DNA of 64,000 nucleotides from Meghimatium bilineatum (taxonomy: Eukaryota; Mollusca; Gastropoda; Stylommatophora; Philomycidae): positions 48,020,594 to 48,084,593 of the forward strand of contig CM067306.1 in assembly GCA_034231615.1 (NCBI GenBank). Reading direction: 5' to 3'. The position numbers and the translations under genes were made by a program. A model generated the notes under the pieces. That model was not told the origin of the DNA. It saw only the letters and a list, made by a program, of their open reading frames with translations, and ran no database searches. Position 1 is the first letter of the stretch, and every line of letters begins with the position of its first letter. This document shows, one piece after another, positions 44,315-54,264 of this stretch.

Positions 44315-44608
44315 CTGAAGTACATGCCCTAAAATTGTTGCAGAAATAATTTAAAAATACAATAAGCCAATCAAACTACTCTGAAGAAGTTCAGGTTCTA
44401 AAATTGCTGCAGAAATAATTTAAAACATACAAATCAATCTAACTACACTACAAAAGTACAGACCCTAAAATTGCTGCAGAAATAATTAAAATTACAAAAA
44501 TCAATCCAACTACTCTGAAGAAGTACATGCCCTAAAATTGCTGCAGAAATAATTAAAAACACAAAAATCAATCCAACTACTCTGAAGAAGTACAGGTCCT
44601 AAAGTGCC
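44315..44608. repeat. About 66-bp tandem repeat, 4-5 copies
   Basis: Unit aactactctgaagaagtaca plus (tgccctaaaattgctgcag)(aaataattaaaa)(cacaaaaatcaatcc). Its first unit overlaps the end of the LINE relic (tacatgccctaaaattgttgcag), so the array arose by amplifying LINE sequence. Confidence 0.85.
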
Positions 44609-44689
44609 ACGCCACCTGCCAAGAGTACCATTCATAGCATACAATTCTGTAGTTTCAAGTAATAATCTGCAGGGATCTCTGAACAAATC

Positions 44690-44775
44690 CTGAAAAAATT
44701 TCCGTAAGAGAAAATCTTGCCTAGTTCGTGGATTGAACTCGGGACCTCCACGGGAGGATGAAGCAACACGGGATG
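44690..44775 (-). mobile_element. Possible tRNA-like SINE fragment
   Basis: On the minus strand, ggtcccgagttcaatccacg is B box-like and is preceded by tcatcctcccgtgga. No convincing A box at the right distance, so weak. Confidence 0.3.
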
Positions 44776-44971
44776 GAGCAACACGGGAACAAAACGAGCA
44801 AGAAATCACCTATCAGGAAAAGAGGACCCTTGTCAAAGCTATTAGGGCAGGCAACCACCCAAAAGACAACTATCACTATCTTGACAGAGCTGAACAGGTT
44901 ATTATCTTCGGCATCAGACATGACTGAACACACTAAACAACCACTTAGTAGACCAAGACCATCGATAGAGA

Positions 44972-45635
44972 GAGTAGAATAGACGTTCAGAAACTACGTT
45001 GCAATGTCTACAGATAGAACACAGAAAGTAGAATAGACGTTCGAAACTACGTTGCAATGTCTACATATAGAACACAGAAAGTAGAATACACGTTCAGAAA
45101 CTACGTTGCAATGTCTACAGATAGAACACAGAAAGTAGAAAACACGTTCAGAAACTACGTTGCAATGTCTACATATAGAACACAGAAAGTAGAATAGACG
45201 TTCAGAAACTACGTTGCAATGTCTACAGATATAACACAGAAAGTAGAATAGACGTTCAGAAACTACGTTGCAATGTCTACATATAGAACACAGAAAGTAG
45301 AATACACATTCAGAAACTACGTTGCAATGTCTACAGATAGAACACAGAAAGTAGAATACACGTTCAGAAACTACGTTGCAATGTCTACAGATATAACACA
45401 GAAAGTAGAATACACGTTCAGAAACTACGTTGCAATGTCTACAGATATAACACAGAAAGTAGAATAGACGTTCAGAAACTACGTTGCAATGTCTACAGAT
45501 AGAACACAGAAAGTAGAATAGACGTTCAGAAACTACGTTGCAATGTCTACAGATATAACACAAAAAGTAGAATAGACGTTCAGAAACTACGTTGCAATGT
45601 CTACAGATACAACACAGAAAGTAGAATAGACGACG
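44972..45635. repeat. 54-bp minisatellite, about 12 copies
   Basis: Unit agaatagacgttcagaaact plus acgttgcaatgtctacagat plus agaacacagaaagt, with period 54. Alternating agataga, catataga and agatataa variants recur. 54 is divisible by three, giving long artefactual frames on both strands. Confidence 0.96.
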
Positions 45636-45669
45636 AGAATTTATTTCGTAGTTTCTTCTTTTTTCTGTC

Positions 45670-46060
45670 CTTATTGCTTCAATTTATATTGTGTATCTGA
45701 GTTTTTGTGTCCGAAGTGTTTCCGTCTGAAGTGTATCCTTATGTGCTTCTTTGTGTCCATAGCTTGTCAATCTGAATTGTATTCGAATGTTTCAGTCTGT
45801 ACACGAAATGTGTAAATATGGATAACAGAGAGTAGAATAGATGACGAGGAACATTGTCGTAGTGTTTACAAGTAGAACATAGAGTGGAATAGACGACCAG
45901 GAAGTGCTGTCGCAGTATCCATAGGTAGACCACAGGAAATTGATTAAACGACTAGAAAATTGGACGGATAATGTTTACGGATAGAAAAGCAGAAGGTAGA
46001 ACAGGTGACAGGGGAATATGTTATAAATTAAAAATCAATAAATAAAGCAATAACTTAAAA
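45670..46060. repeat. Inverted relatives of the 42 kb array and decayed 54-bp-like units
   Basis: 45672-45810 resembles the reverse complement of about 42000-42090 (atattgtgtatctgag; gtgtccgaagtgtttccgt). Beyond 45820, phrases such as agagtagaatagatgacgag and acagaaggtagaacaggtga are distant relatives of the 54-bp unit. Confidence 0.6.
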
Positions 46061-46061
46061 A

Positions 46062-46145
46062 TTCTTGAGACAAATGGACTGGTTCAATACCCATTGGTCT
46101 CAACATTTTTTAATTTATCCTCTCGCTTCTTACTTGAATTTACTT
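46062..46145 (+). mobile_element. SINE-like family C, 3'-end fragment
   Basis: ggactggttcaatacccatt, then ggtctcaacattttttaatt and cctctcgcttcttacttgaa reproduce the 3' part of the family C copy at 19230-19310, immediately upstream of a fuller copy. Confidence 0.6.
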
Positions 46146-46164
46146 GTATAAGTAATTAATTGAA

Positions 46165-46500
46165 GCAAAATTGTATTGTCTATATTTGCTATTCATGTTT
46201 ACACGAAGACCTATTGGCCTTTGTAGAACTAATACGGATGTTATATGTTATATGTTTGTTGTTACTGAGAATACTTCAATACTTGCACGGGATGTTCGTT
46301 GATGTTGTAATAGTCCTTGTCTTGATTGGCCCGTTCTCAGTGACTTAAGTGCACAATTTGAATGTCTTGACAAAATCTCACCTTTTTTTGGGTGGTGCGG
46401 TTAGTCAAGCAGGGAAAATCCGTTTACTCTTGTTGCCAGGCGATTTGGTGCCGTTAGAACGGACTGGTTCAATTCCCGTTGGTCTCAAGAATTTTTCCTA
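46165..46500 (+). mobile_element. SINE-like family C, copy 2
   Basis: Starts near gtttacacgaagacctattg and ends with the B box-like ctggttcaattcccgttggt and ctcaagaattttt. Best preserved of the three copies; gccgttagaacgg just before the B box could form a short stem. Confidence 0.72.
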
Positions 46501-46734
46501 TGATTAAACAACTTACATAGTGCTCACACATTTAGAGTTATTTTTTTTAAAAACTATAATTATTAGTAAATATGTATTTAAAAAAAATATTTTGCAGATT
46601 TAAAATGAAAAAGTTACGAAATATATATTTTTTCGAAGTATATTTTCGAAATATATTATAACGAAAATAAAAGAGATAAAAGTAAAAATTTCGTGTGTGT
46701 TACCAGTGGTTAGTACAATTTCTTTAATTTTTTT

Positions 46735-46815
46735 TAGCCTCGAATGTCATAGAAGGCGATAAAGGAGGTTTAGCTGTGGGACTGGATGTAATACCCACAT
46801 ATAAAAGTGTCAAGA
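46735..46815 (+). repeat. Dispersed repeat family B, 5' fragment
   Basis: tgtcatagaaggcgataaag and gaggttt match the start of the 53940 copy (tgtcgtaataggcgactaag, gaggttt), then similarity fades. Confidence 0.45.
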
Positions 46816-47125
46816 AAACCATTCAGATGGTTATGTTTGCCCGGGAAGCGCGAATAATACCGCAATGTTGTAAACTATAACAGAACGCACTACATTTTCT
46901 GCAATATATCGTGCTTGGCAGAAATTAATCATGACAAACTCACAAGAGAAAGAATATAAATTATATATTAGATTTATGTGTGAAGTACGGTATAGCATTA
47001 ATAATAATAGTAATAATAGTAATAAATAATAATAAGACATACAAACCGTCAAAGTAGTAGGGATACTACTGGAGACATCAATGAAAAACGCCATTCAACA
47101 ATATCTATCCTAATCCAATTTAACA
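46816..47125. other. No recognised feature
   Basis: Contains taataatagtaat simple sequence near 47000. No gene supported. Confidence 0.4.
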
Positions 47126-47129
47126 AGTG

Positions 47130-47310
47130 TAGAAAATCATACACAGACTATTCTTTGTCGGTAGCAATTCATTGTTTTCTTTAGCTCTTCTTTTTCCACC
47201 ATTGACTACTCTACGCAAAGTAGTTTTAGACAGTGAGTCGCGTCTAGTTACATATCCAGGCCAACAAAATGTAACTAGTTTCATCACTGCCACACGGGTT
47301 CTTAATGACA
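47130..47310 (-). pseudogene. RTE-like LINE C-terminal relic
   Basis: Minus-strand WPGYVTRRDSLSKTTLRRVV followed by NGGKRRAKEN: the WxGHVxRxDSLxKTxLxGxVxGxRxRGR block of RTE-like LINEs. About 60 codons open. Confidence 0.6.
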
Positions 47311-47536
47311 TACAAGTTTGTTTATTTGCTGTTGGACGAATATAATTGTCATGTCTTCTATAGACTAATTCTTAATAAACGGTTATAGCACTTGTATGAC
47401 ATTTTCGATCAAAATGGCGTAGAATAATATAACAGCTACATTTTTCTCCTTACTGAAAAGTCAAGTTTCGAAGAGGAGTTGGGCGCCACCAAGTAAAATT
47501 ATGCTATTCAAATGCTACACTGAAATATCTATCTAT

Positions 47537-48131
47537 CTATTTGCTAAATCCATTGTGCCTTTCAGTGTCAGTGGTAAAATAATTTTCTGTGTGTGCTGAG
47601 TATATTGTGGAGTGTGTCGCCTCTTTTATTTCGGTGGTAGATTGTTTTCGAAGTCGGCCTCTAGGTCTGTTTTCGCTGTATCTGTGTAGTATAGCTTGAT
47701 GTGGTATGATGTCTGATGGTAGTCTGCTGATGTGTGGACACCATTTGATCTGTTGTCTCTTAATATTTTCCATGATTGGAATGGTTCCGGTTCTTTGTCT
47801 AATGTCCTCATTTCTCACTCTGTTTCTTAGCGATATTCCTAGGATTATGCGTAAGCATGACATTTCAGCTGTCACAAGTTTACGTTTATCTTGTGCTATG
47901 TTTATCAATGTCCATTTTTGGCTTTGGTAACATTGCGTTGGTATAATAATTGTTTTGAATAGTGTTATCTTGGTGTTTACATCTACAGTTTTGTTTCTGA
48001 AGATTGTATCATTTTCCTAGGGCTTGGTGTGCTTTACCACATCTATTGTGTATTTCTATGTTGCTCCTGCTGTCTGCTGTTATATTGCTTCCTAGGTATG
48101 TGAATTATGTCACTCACTTAAGTCTATTGTT

Positions 48132-48208
<77 letters not shown>

Positions 48209-48365
48209 TGTTTCCTTCTCTTCTTCCTGTCTCCATTACTTCTGTTTTCTCTATATTTTCCATCATGTTAAGGGTTTGGCATCTTTGATTGTCTATTTGT
48301 CTTTTTAGTTGCTCTTCTGATGATTCTACTAGTACTTGGTCGTCTGGAAATAGCAATTCGTTTAA
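47537..48365 (-). pseudogene. LINE relic, closest relative of the Polinton target LINE
   Basis: Minus-strand order: LLFPDDQVLVESSEEQLKRQ (motif C region, normally FADD), MMENIEKTEVMETG, then past an (AT)n tract a YLGS-like region, the CYQSQKWTLINIAQDKRK-like region in another frame, LRIILGISLRNRVRNEDIRQ, IKRQQIKWCPHISRLPSD and NRPRGRLRKQSTTEIKEA. Multiple frame changes. It shows that the sequences on the two sides of the Polinton are normally adjacent in this LINE type. Confidence 0.8.
48136..48206. repeat. (AT)n microsatellite inside a LINE relic
   Basis: About 35 alternating units. Expansion lies within the LINE's coding remains. Confidence 0.96.
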
Positions 48366-48369
48366 GCTA

Positions 48370-48830
48370 TCACACTGAAATATCGAAGCACTATATACAG
48401 TTTACACATGTCTTTCTAAGTTTAATCTCTGACTTTCAGACGCTATTTTCTTTAACATAATGTGATTGGGCAAAGGCTGAAAATATTAACAATAATTTAC
48501 CAAGAATGTTGTGAAAGCCTGTTCTATGTAATCCATTAATTGCAGATGTTAAAAAATGTAATGAAACGGGATTGTTTTCTCGCAGAACTTCCGTTTGGCA
48601 AGGCATTTTTGTTGTCACTTCCATGTGCTGTTTTGGCCAACTCTGCCTGTGTCTGACATCTACATTTTTTACGTTCTACCAAGTCCTCCACCATTGATAC
48701 CCCTACGTGCTGAATCATTCGTTTGGGCGTACCCGACTGATTATATTGAATTTGCGTATACGTTTTGTCGGCAAGCAATGAATAGCACAGAAAAACCACG
48801 TACCTCGTCTGAGTTGATCGCCGATAAGAG
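48370..48830. other. No recognised feature
   Basis: Frames of 60-87 codons on both strands without recognisable domains. Confidence 0.4.
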
Positions 48831-49075
48831 CTAAGGTATTATATTGATCAATACGATCCTTACGTCTTATATTAGTCAATAAGAGCTTAAATCTTATATT
48901 AGTCAAAAGAGCTTAGATCTTATATTTGTCAATAAAAGCTTAGGTCTTATGTTTGTCAATATGATTTTACGTCTTATTTTTGTCAATAAATGTTTAGATC
49001 TTTTGTTTATCAATAAAAGCGTAGGTCTTATATGTATCAATTATTGGTTAGGTCTTATATTTGTTAATGAATACA
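48830..49075. repeat. Degenerate repeat, about 28-30 bp unit, 7-8 copies
   Basis: Phrases of the form gtcaataagagcttaggtct plus tatattt recur with decay. Confidence 0.85.
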
Positions 49076-49079
49076 GTTA

Positions 49080-49460
49080 AGGAGGCCACTCCACAAACCT
49101 CCGATGTCTTGCGGGCAGTGCTAGGATGTCCAAGAACATGGATAGGAAGACTCCATAACTTCACTCACCGAAGACGGAACATGTCAGCCTGAATAGGCGT
49201 GGGTACCCAGCAATGGAAATTGGACATGTACGCATTATACAGTTAATGACTATGCTCGGATTCGTTACACGAAATGGGGCTGCCCCTGTGGTTCATCGCC
49301 AGGCAGGAGGAGCTCCGGACCCCCAGCCTCGAATGGGTCCACCAAAAGCTGACAGATCTGAAGGTGAAGCTGCGGGGCAACCGTGAGGACCTCCTGCTGA
49401 CGACTGAATTCATGGAGGCGGCCCATCTTCCTGTATAGACTTATGAGCATAGGAAACTGA
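49080..49460 (+). pseudogene. GC-rich coding-like island, unrecognised
   Basis: 49259-49440 is markedly richer in G+C than its surroundings and open on the plus strand for about 57 codons after MGLPLWFIARQEELRTPSLE (then WVHQKLTDLKVKLRGNREDL), up to a stop after AAHLPV. A second plus-strand frame is open upstream (RRGYPAMEIGHVRIIQLMTM). Neither matches a family I know. It could be a decayed host exon, a processed pseudogene or an element fragment. Ends near gcagaagaagaagaaaa, a possible tail. Confidence 0.35.
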
Positions 49461-49895
49461 TTGCAGAAGAAGAAGAAAAATACAGTTATACATTAAGAAT
49501 TGTATCCGTATGTTAACAGGACTCGAAAAGGGAACAATGAATAGTACCATTATAACCTGCAATGTCTATAGTAAGTGGTGACTAAGAAGGACGTGCATGT
49601 GATCTATAACCTCTCTATATGACATCAAACGCAAAGAGATATGCTGTAGTCATTCAAGGAAAACGATAATGACTGTCACCAGAACATCCATGGGACACAT
49701 CGGTCAATGTTATTGAAGTTCTTATCAAATCCTGGCACACATTCGATCTTTGTCATTGAAACGGGTACTAATCCTGCACACACGCGGTCTTTATCATTGA
49801 AGTGGGTATTAAGTCCTGCGTTTTCAATTTTAACGGATACACGGATACTTTACTATCAAAGGTATCAAATCAGAAGATGACCATTATATTCGGAT
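49461..49895. other. Mostly unannotated; short imperfect repeats
   Basis: At 49705-49825 the phrase ttattgaagt(t/g), then a tcctg(g/c)(a)cacac-c core, recurs two to three times. No gene supported. Confidence 0.45.
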
Positions 49896-49899
49896 TTTC

Positions 49900-49995
49900 C
49901 CAGTGTTTTCCTTAAAACTTGCATGGCTTGGACATGTATGCCGACTTGATTCCATATCTCGACGAGTGACAAGCGAGCGAGGTTGATGAGATTGA
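49900..49995 (+). pseudogene. LINE C-terminal fragment
   Basis: LKLAWLGHVCRLDSISRRVT followed by SER fits the WxGHVxRMDxxSxxxxxxxxxG block of LINE reverse transcriptases. About 30 residues only. Confidence 0.4.
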
Positions 49996-50254
49996 TTTAG
50001 TCATGTATGAGATGATAAAATAGAACAAAATATAAAATTACATTTTATCATCCCACCCCTTACTAAATCATTATCATCATCACTCTTTTGTCCGTTTGTC
50101 ATATGTTTGTCTCTTCTTATCATACTGGGCTTTTCTAGCTTTGATCCTTCTATTTCCTATGATATGTTTCACACAGACCACACCTTAATCTCTATATCTC
50201 ACGCCATCGTCAATACCATATGCCCTTTCGTATGATAAATATAATGTTAGTCTG

Positions 50255-50300
50255 TTGTCTCAAGCCCTGATGAAGGCTTTTCAGTCAAAACGTCATTCGT
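50255..50300 (+). ncRNA. Hammerhead-ribozyme-like motif (decayed)
   Basis: ctgatga at 50267-50273 is followed by a possible four-pair stem (ggct / agtc, one G-U pair, loop tttc) and then aaaacgtc at 50287-50294. This is the CUGAUGA-stem-GAAAC-GUC arrangement of the hammerhead core, except that the first A of aaaa replaces the conserved G. Such cores are known in Penelope-like and other retroelements. The substitution suggests an inactive relic. A chance match cannot be excluded. Confidence 0.3.
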
Positions 50301-50477
50301 CACTGTCTCGTTGTTAGTATGTTTTGTTTATAGCGTTTGAAATACTTATTCATAATTCCATTCATTTTTACATTTTCCATATGTTACGCCAGTCCTCACA
50401 TTTCCATTCTTGGGTAATTTCCCAACACCGAAGTATTATCTGTAGTTCCTAGGCTTGGAAGCATGACCGGGCTAGGT

Positions 50478-50668
50478 AAAGACCTGTATACAGAAAGTAA
50501 ACATGACCTGATAGGCTGATTTTTAAAATATTATTTTCGTGTGTTTCGTTGGTTTTTTTTACACATGTGACTCCATATATACAAATAGTGAACAACCAAA
50601 ATCACGAAAATAATTTAAAAAAACGTAACGAATAAAGTCTTGCTTACTTTCTGTACAGATACCTTTGT
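50478..50668. mobile_element. Palindromic foldback (MITE-like) element
   Basis: Two arms pair in reverse complement: tatacagaaagtaaacat against gcttactttctgtacagata, and ttaaaatattattttcgtg against cacgaaaataatttaaaa. A central acacatgtgactccatatat plus acaaatagtga lies between them. Arms are about 75-80 bp with mismatches. A half-copy follows at 51183-51310. Confidence 0.7.
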
Positions 50669-50699
50669 TGCAGACGGTCTCGGCTTACTATAAGCTCGG

Positions 50700-50824
50700 A
50701 AGAAGATGACAATATTTTATTTATAGTACTTTTGCCAAGGATGCATCGGGACCGTTGGTAGTACTATAAGATCTCTGTACACAATCAGGACTTCATTCGC
50801 GACGTTTTTTTAATTATTGTCATA
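50700..50824. other. No recognised feature
   Basis: Short unannotated stretch between the foldback and a family C copy. Confidence 0.35.
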
Positions 50825-51170
50825 CATTTCACTAGTCACTATTTATATAAGTAAATTCAAGAAGGACGCCAGAGGATAAATTAAAAATTCTTGAGTCTAA
50901 CGGGGATTGAACCAGTCCGTTCAACGGCACTAAATCGCTTAGCAACTCTCGTACATGAGATTTTCCATATTATTAGATTTTCCTCTCCATAAAAAAATGC
51001 GATTTTGTCAATCATTCAAACTGTGCACTCAAGTGACTGAGAACGGATCAATCGAGAATAGAACTACTACAGCAACAACGAACATCCCGTACAGGTATTG
51101 AAGTAACATCACTAACAACAAACATATAACATATAATATCCGTATTAGTGAGGATACTTCAATATTGTCG
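50825..51170 (-). mobile_element. SINE-like family C, copy 3
   Basis: Reverse complement of the 46165-46500 copy: cttgagtctaacggggattg and aaccagtccgtt (B box region), tttgtcaatcattcaaactg, acggatcaatcgag. It extends at its 3' side to actatttatataagtaaatt. Confidence 0.7.
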
Positions 51171-51179
51171 TGAATTTAG

Positions 51180-51312
51180 TTAGTCACTATTTATATACTT
51201 GTAGTCACATGCATAAAAACGCCAAGGTCGACCAACGCAATGCGCGGAAATAATACCAAAATCCACATTTGAGATCATGTTTACTTTCTGTACACATGTC
51301 TTTGCTGGAGCC
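51180..51312 (+). repeat. Half-copy of the foldback element
   Basis: tcactatttatatacttgta, aaataataccaaaatcc and gtttactttctgtacacatg, then tctttgctgg, parallel the right arm of 50478-50668 (…cacgaaaataatt…gcttactttctgtacagata, cctttgttg). Confidence 0.55.
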
Positions 51313-51950
51313 TGTTATGACAGAGCTATCTTGTTTCTAGTAGACAAAATCAATCGTTTATGTGCACAGTTTGTGGAGCATGGACGAGAGGTTAGAGCTT
51401 TTGACTCACACCAGCGAGGTACAGAGTTCGATCGAGGGTAAGGCCTGGGTTTTTCTGTCGAAATGCAAATTAAAACTCACTCTGAACATGACATTGCGAA
51501 TGCAAGGATATGCAGCTTTTATCACATACGCCACTAGAAACCTCCCTACAACACATGAAAGGGATACATTCAGTATTGACAGTTCTTTTTGGGACAGTAT
51601 TATTTTATTATGCAGATGTTGAAATAGAACCGTCAGAAATGTTGGAGTCCCTATAAACCTATCTCATTGCATATGCACCTTCTCACAACAAAACCGTATC
51701 AACTACATTCAGCTTGGCTTATATTACTGATTCAATGTTTTAATTGGTCAATTTGCTTATGCTTTGTGTCCTTCGCCAATGATAAGCGCTTATAACTCAA
51801 AATCTGCCAACTTGTGTGATCATTTATAAGGCTCTATTTTTCTGGAGAATACCGTGGATTAACTCGTGAAATGATTTGAAAAAAACACACTAGAAGACAG
51901 AAGCTTGTATTTGATGAGTTCGTAAATTGTAGGTTGAGGCCATGTGAAGC
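51313..51950. other. No gene supported
   Basis: An 86-codon frame at 51362 and others carry no recognisable domain. Confidence 0.4.
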
Positions 51951-51954
51951 TTTT

Positions 51955-52175
51955 AGGTGTACCAGGGCGCAAAGGACTAGGCGGTGCAAGGCGCAAAGGA
52001 ATGGGCGTAGCAGTGTGCAAGGGACTGGCATACCAGGGCCTACATGACTTGACGTACCAGGGAGCAAAGGATTGAGCACACCAGGGTGCAAAGGACGCGT
52101 ACCAGAGCTCAAATGATTGGGCATACCAGGTAGGAAAGGACGGAGTTTACCAGTGTGCAAAGGACTGGGCGCAAA
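51955..52175. repeat. Degenerate repeat, about 30-bp unit, 7 copies
   Basis: Phrases such as taccagggcgcaaaggacta, ggcg- and taccagggtgcaaaggac recur with heavy variation, giving proline-rich artefactual frames on the minus strand. Confidence 0.85.
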
Positions 52176-53190
52176 GGGAGCTGTGCACCCTCCACATCAA
52201 GTCAACAAAAAACTATGTAACTTGAAGCTACAAACCAATCCTCAGAAATCTCCTAAAAAATGTACGTAAGAATGAAACATGCCGTAAACGCTTTAAAGTA
52301 ACGATTAAGAAGGATTGAGCGTGAAGTTGTCTATTCCCTCAATTAGAAATAAAAACCAGCAGGGTTTAAAAGCGGATATACTGAAACTAAATGTAAAATA
52401 TCACAGCTTTGCTGCAAACTTAGGTAATTGCATACTTAGATTAAAATCTTATAGAGAAATATTTGTTTCTATCTCACACGGAATACAAGCAAAAGCTCAT
52501 GCACTCTTTTGTGCAATTAGGCAGGAAAAAATAGGGAGAAAACTGGGAGGAGGAGTATGGGGGAGGGGTTTCTTCAGAGCTGAGTTAATGCCCGGAGCGA
52601 AAAAAAATAATGATAGTTGCTCACGGTAAAAGTAGGGGGAAAAAACAATAACGGCAGGTTGTGAATGAATGTTTTCGCGATTTGTAAACGTAACAAAACA
52701 ACGTCTTACATTTGACGATATTGATTTTGTTGCTTGTGTGAGTAGTAGGTAGATATAGCTACCATTACCACCTGCAGCTGAAAATATCTTCAACCTCCGG
52801 ATAATAGCTGCTGTGCTAGGGGTAATTATATGAACTATAAAGAGAGCTGCATAACTGCTTTAATTGGTTTCCAAATCGCTTTAAAAATGGATAGGCTATT
52901 TTTGTATGTTTATAAGTTAGAGATGTATTCGATTCACGATCAATCATGACTCATGTGGAGCAGAGAGGGATGCCTTCCTCTTCTCCTTCGTTCGATTTCT
53001 GATAACCAACACGAAATTTAGTGTGATTTCTGTCAGAAAGCGTGAACAAAAAATGCGCGCGAATACATTTTAGTTTGATTCTGGTATACGAAAAGTGATA
53101 GCATAAATCACGGAAATGTAAAACATGAAGGGTTCTTTTTCTTCTTCTTCGTTTGTTCCCGACTCTAGCTAGTTAGTAAGATATAGTAAG
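52176..53190. other. About 1 kb without recognised feature
   Basis: Open frames of about 100 codons on both strands around 52315-52793 show no family resemblance. A short CTT-rich run lies at 53140. Confidence 0.4.
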
Positions 53191-53194
53191 GAGA

Positions 53195-53345
53195 CGTATT
53201 CCACGTAGGCAATTGAACATCTGGACCGTTCAGAAAGCAATGGAAAATTGCTGGACGTATTTATATTGCCCAGAAAAATCACTACAGCCATAAAATCGCT
53301 GAGCTGATGGCCACATTCTGAATAGGATATGCTACAATCTTTTTT
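53195..53345 (+). mobile_element. SINE-like family A, copy 2
   Basis: tggaccgttcagaaagcaat, tatttatattgcccagaaaa and ctgatggccacattctgaat match 61575-61695 and the reverse complement of 6240-6380. The B box region is degraded. Confidence 0.7.
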
Positions 53346-53479
53346 AAGAGACAGAAGTTGGTTGTGTCATGATTTAATCTTAGATAGGATATCTGAGCCT
53401 CTCTGATCACCGTACTCATTTAACAAGAGCATTTGTGGTAATTTTTGTCGTATGTAGTCTTTTGTATTTTGTCTGCCAA

Positions 53480-53695
53480 AGTGGAGGAGAATGCTAGGTG
53501 TACCATTACTGCAGATGAGTCAACAGATATGACAAAAGAATGATGAACTACTTGGCTCAAAAGTGTATTCTACGCATCTGGCAAGATGCAGGGATCCTGG
53601 GATACTACTGCACTGGATTGCCTCCCTTAGGAGACCAAACGTCATTCCATAACCCCCATCCCTATTACATGTATGTCTTTGATACAGAAAAGTTT
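53480..53695 (+). repeat. Dispersed repeat family D, copy 2
   Basis: tactgcagatgagtcaacag, then aagaatgatgaactac, matches the reverse complement of 58400-58445 (…gcagatatgtcaacagc…gaagaatgatgaacta). Further right, catctggcaagatgcaggga and ttgatacagaaaag match 3465-3660. Confidence 0.68.
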
Positions 53696-53875
53696 TGTGT
53701 GGTCTAGTGTCACGTCGGTTACTCAACTGAGTAGGCATTGATATTATTCGATTGCATAGAATGTTTCTCATCGTTTGAAATATTGATTTGGCTTGTGATT
53801 TGTATTTCAATGGAGCTCCGGCCAGCTGATGTTAAAATGCTGCCAAGATACTTGACTTTGTCTGCGTGATATAAT
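53695..53875 (-). pseudogene. LINE relic
   Basis: Minus-strand KVKYLGSILTSAG and SQAKSIFQTMRNILCNRIIS: the YLGSxLTxxG and K-x-x-F-x-x-M-x-x-I-L-x-x-x-x-I-S blocks of an RTE-like reverse transcriptase (compare MKNILCNKSISM at 36050). The downstream part is replaced by a family D copy. Confidence 0.62.
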
Positions 53876-53939
53876 CACTTATATCAATAGTTAAACCGCC
53901 CTAGTGTTGCAGGGATCTGAAAGTGGAGCAAATAAATAG

Positions 53940-54182
53940 CGAAATTGTACCTGCTATGTATGTCGTAATAGGCGACTAAGGAGGTTTTCGGGGTGGAATT
54001 GACAGTTTCCTCCATATAGTGTCAAAGTGACGTGATGCAGAAGCCTTGCTGAAGTCGGATGTGTTGTGTTGACAGTCGCTGATATCACAGCTAAGTTGTA
54101 AACCATGACACAAGAGATCCCGTTCTCCGGATTACATTTTGCTAATAGGCAGACGGTTGAAGCGAAGGCAGAGAAAGAAATA
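53940..54182 (+). repeat. Dispersed repeat family B, copy 2
   Basis: tacctgctatgtatgtcgta, cagaagccttgctgaagtcg, cacagctaagttgtaaacca, gttctccggattacattttg and a gaagcgaaggcagagaaag end, matching 5785-6012 and 63405-63640. Confidence 0.75.
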
Positions 54183-54264
54183 AACAGTTAAAAGGGGAAG
54201 CTGATGTGGTTAGGATATGTCCCAACACGACTCTCTGTCTACGATGATTTTGCAGGAAAAAACT

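Noticed and set aside
44994-45563. A 189-codon cysteine-rich repeat protein
   Set aside because: 54-bp unit divisible by three; no signal peptide or unique ends, and the array is non-coding in character.
52315-52793. Host exons on either strand
   Set aside because: Open frames of about 100 codons with no recognisable domain, no matching splice signals and overlapping each other; chance length in AT-rich DNA is adequate.
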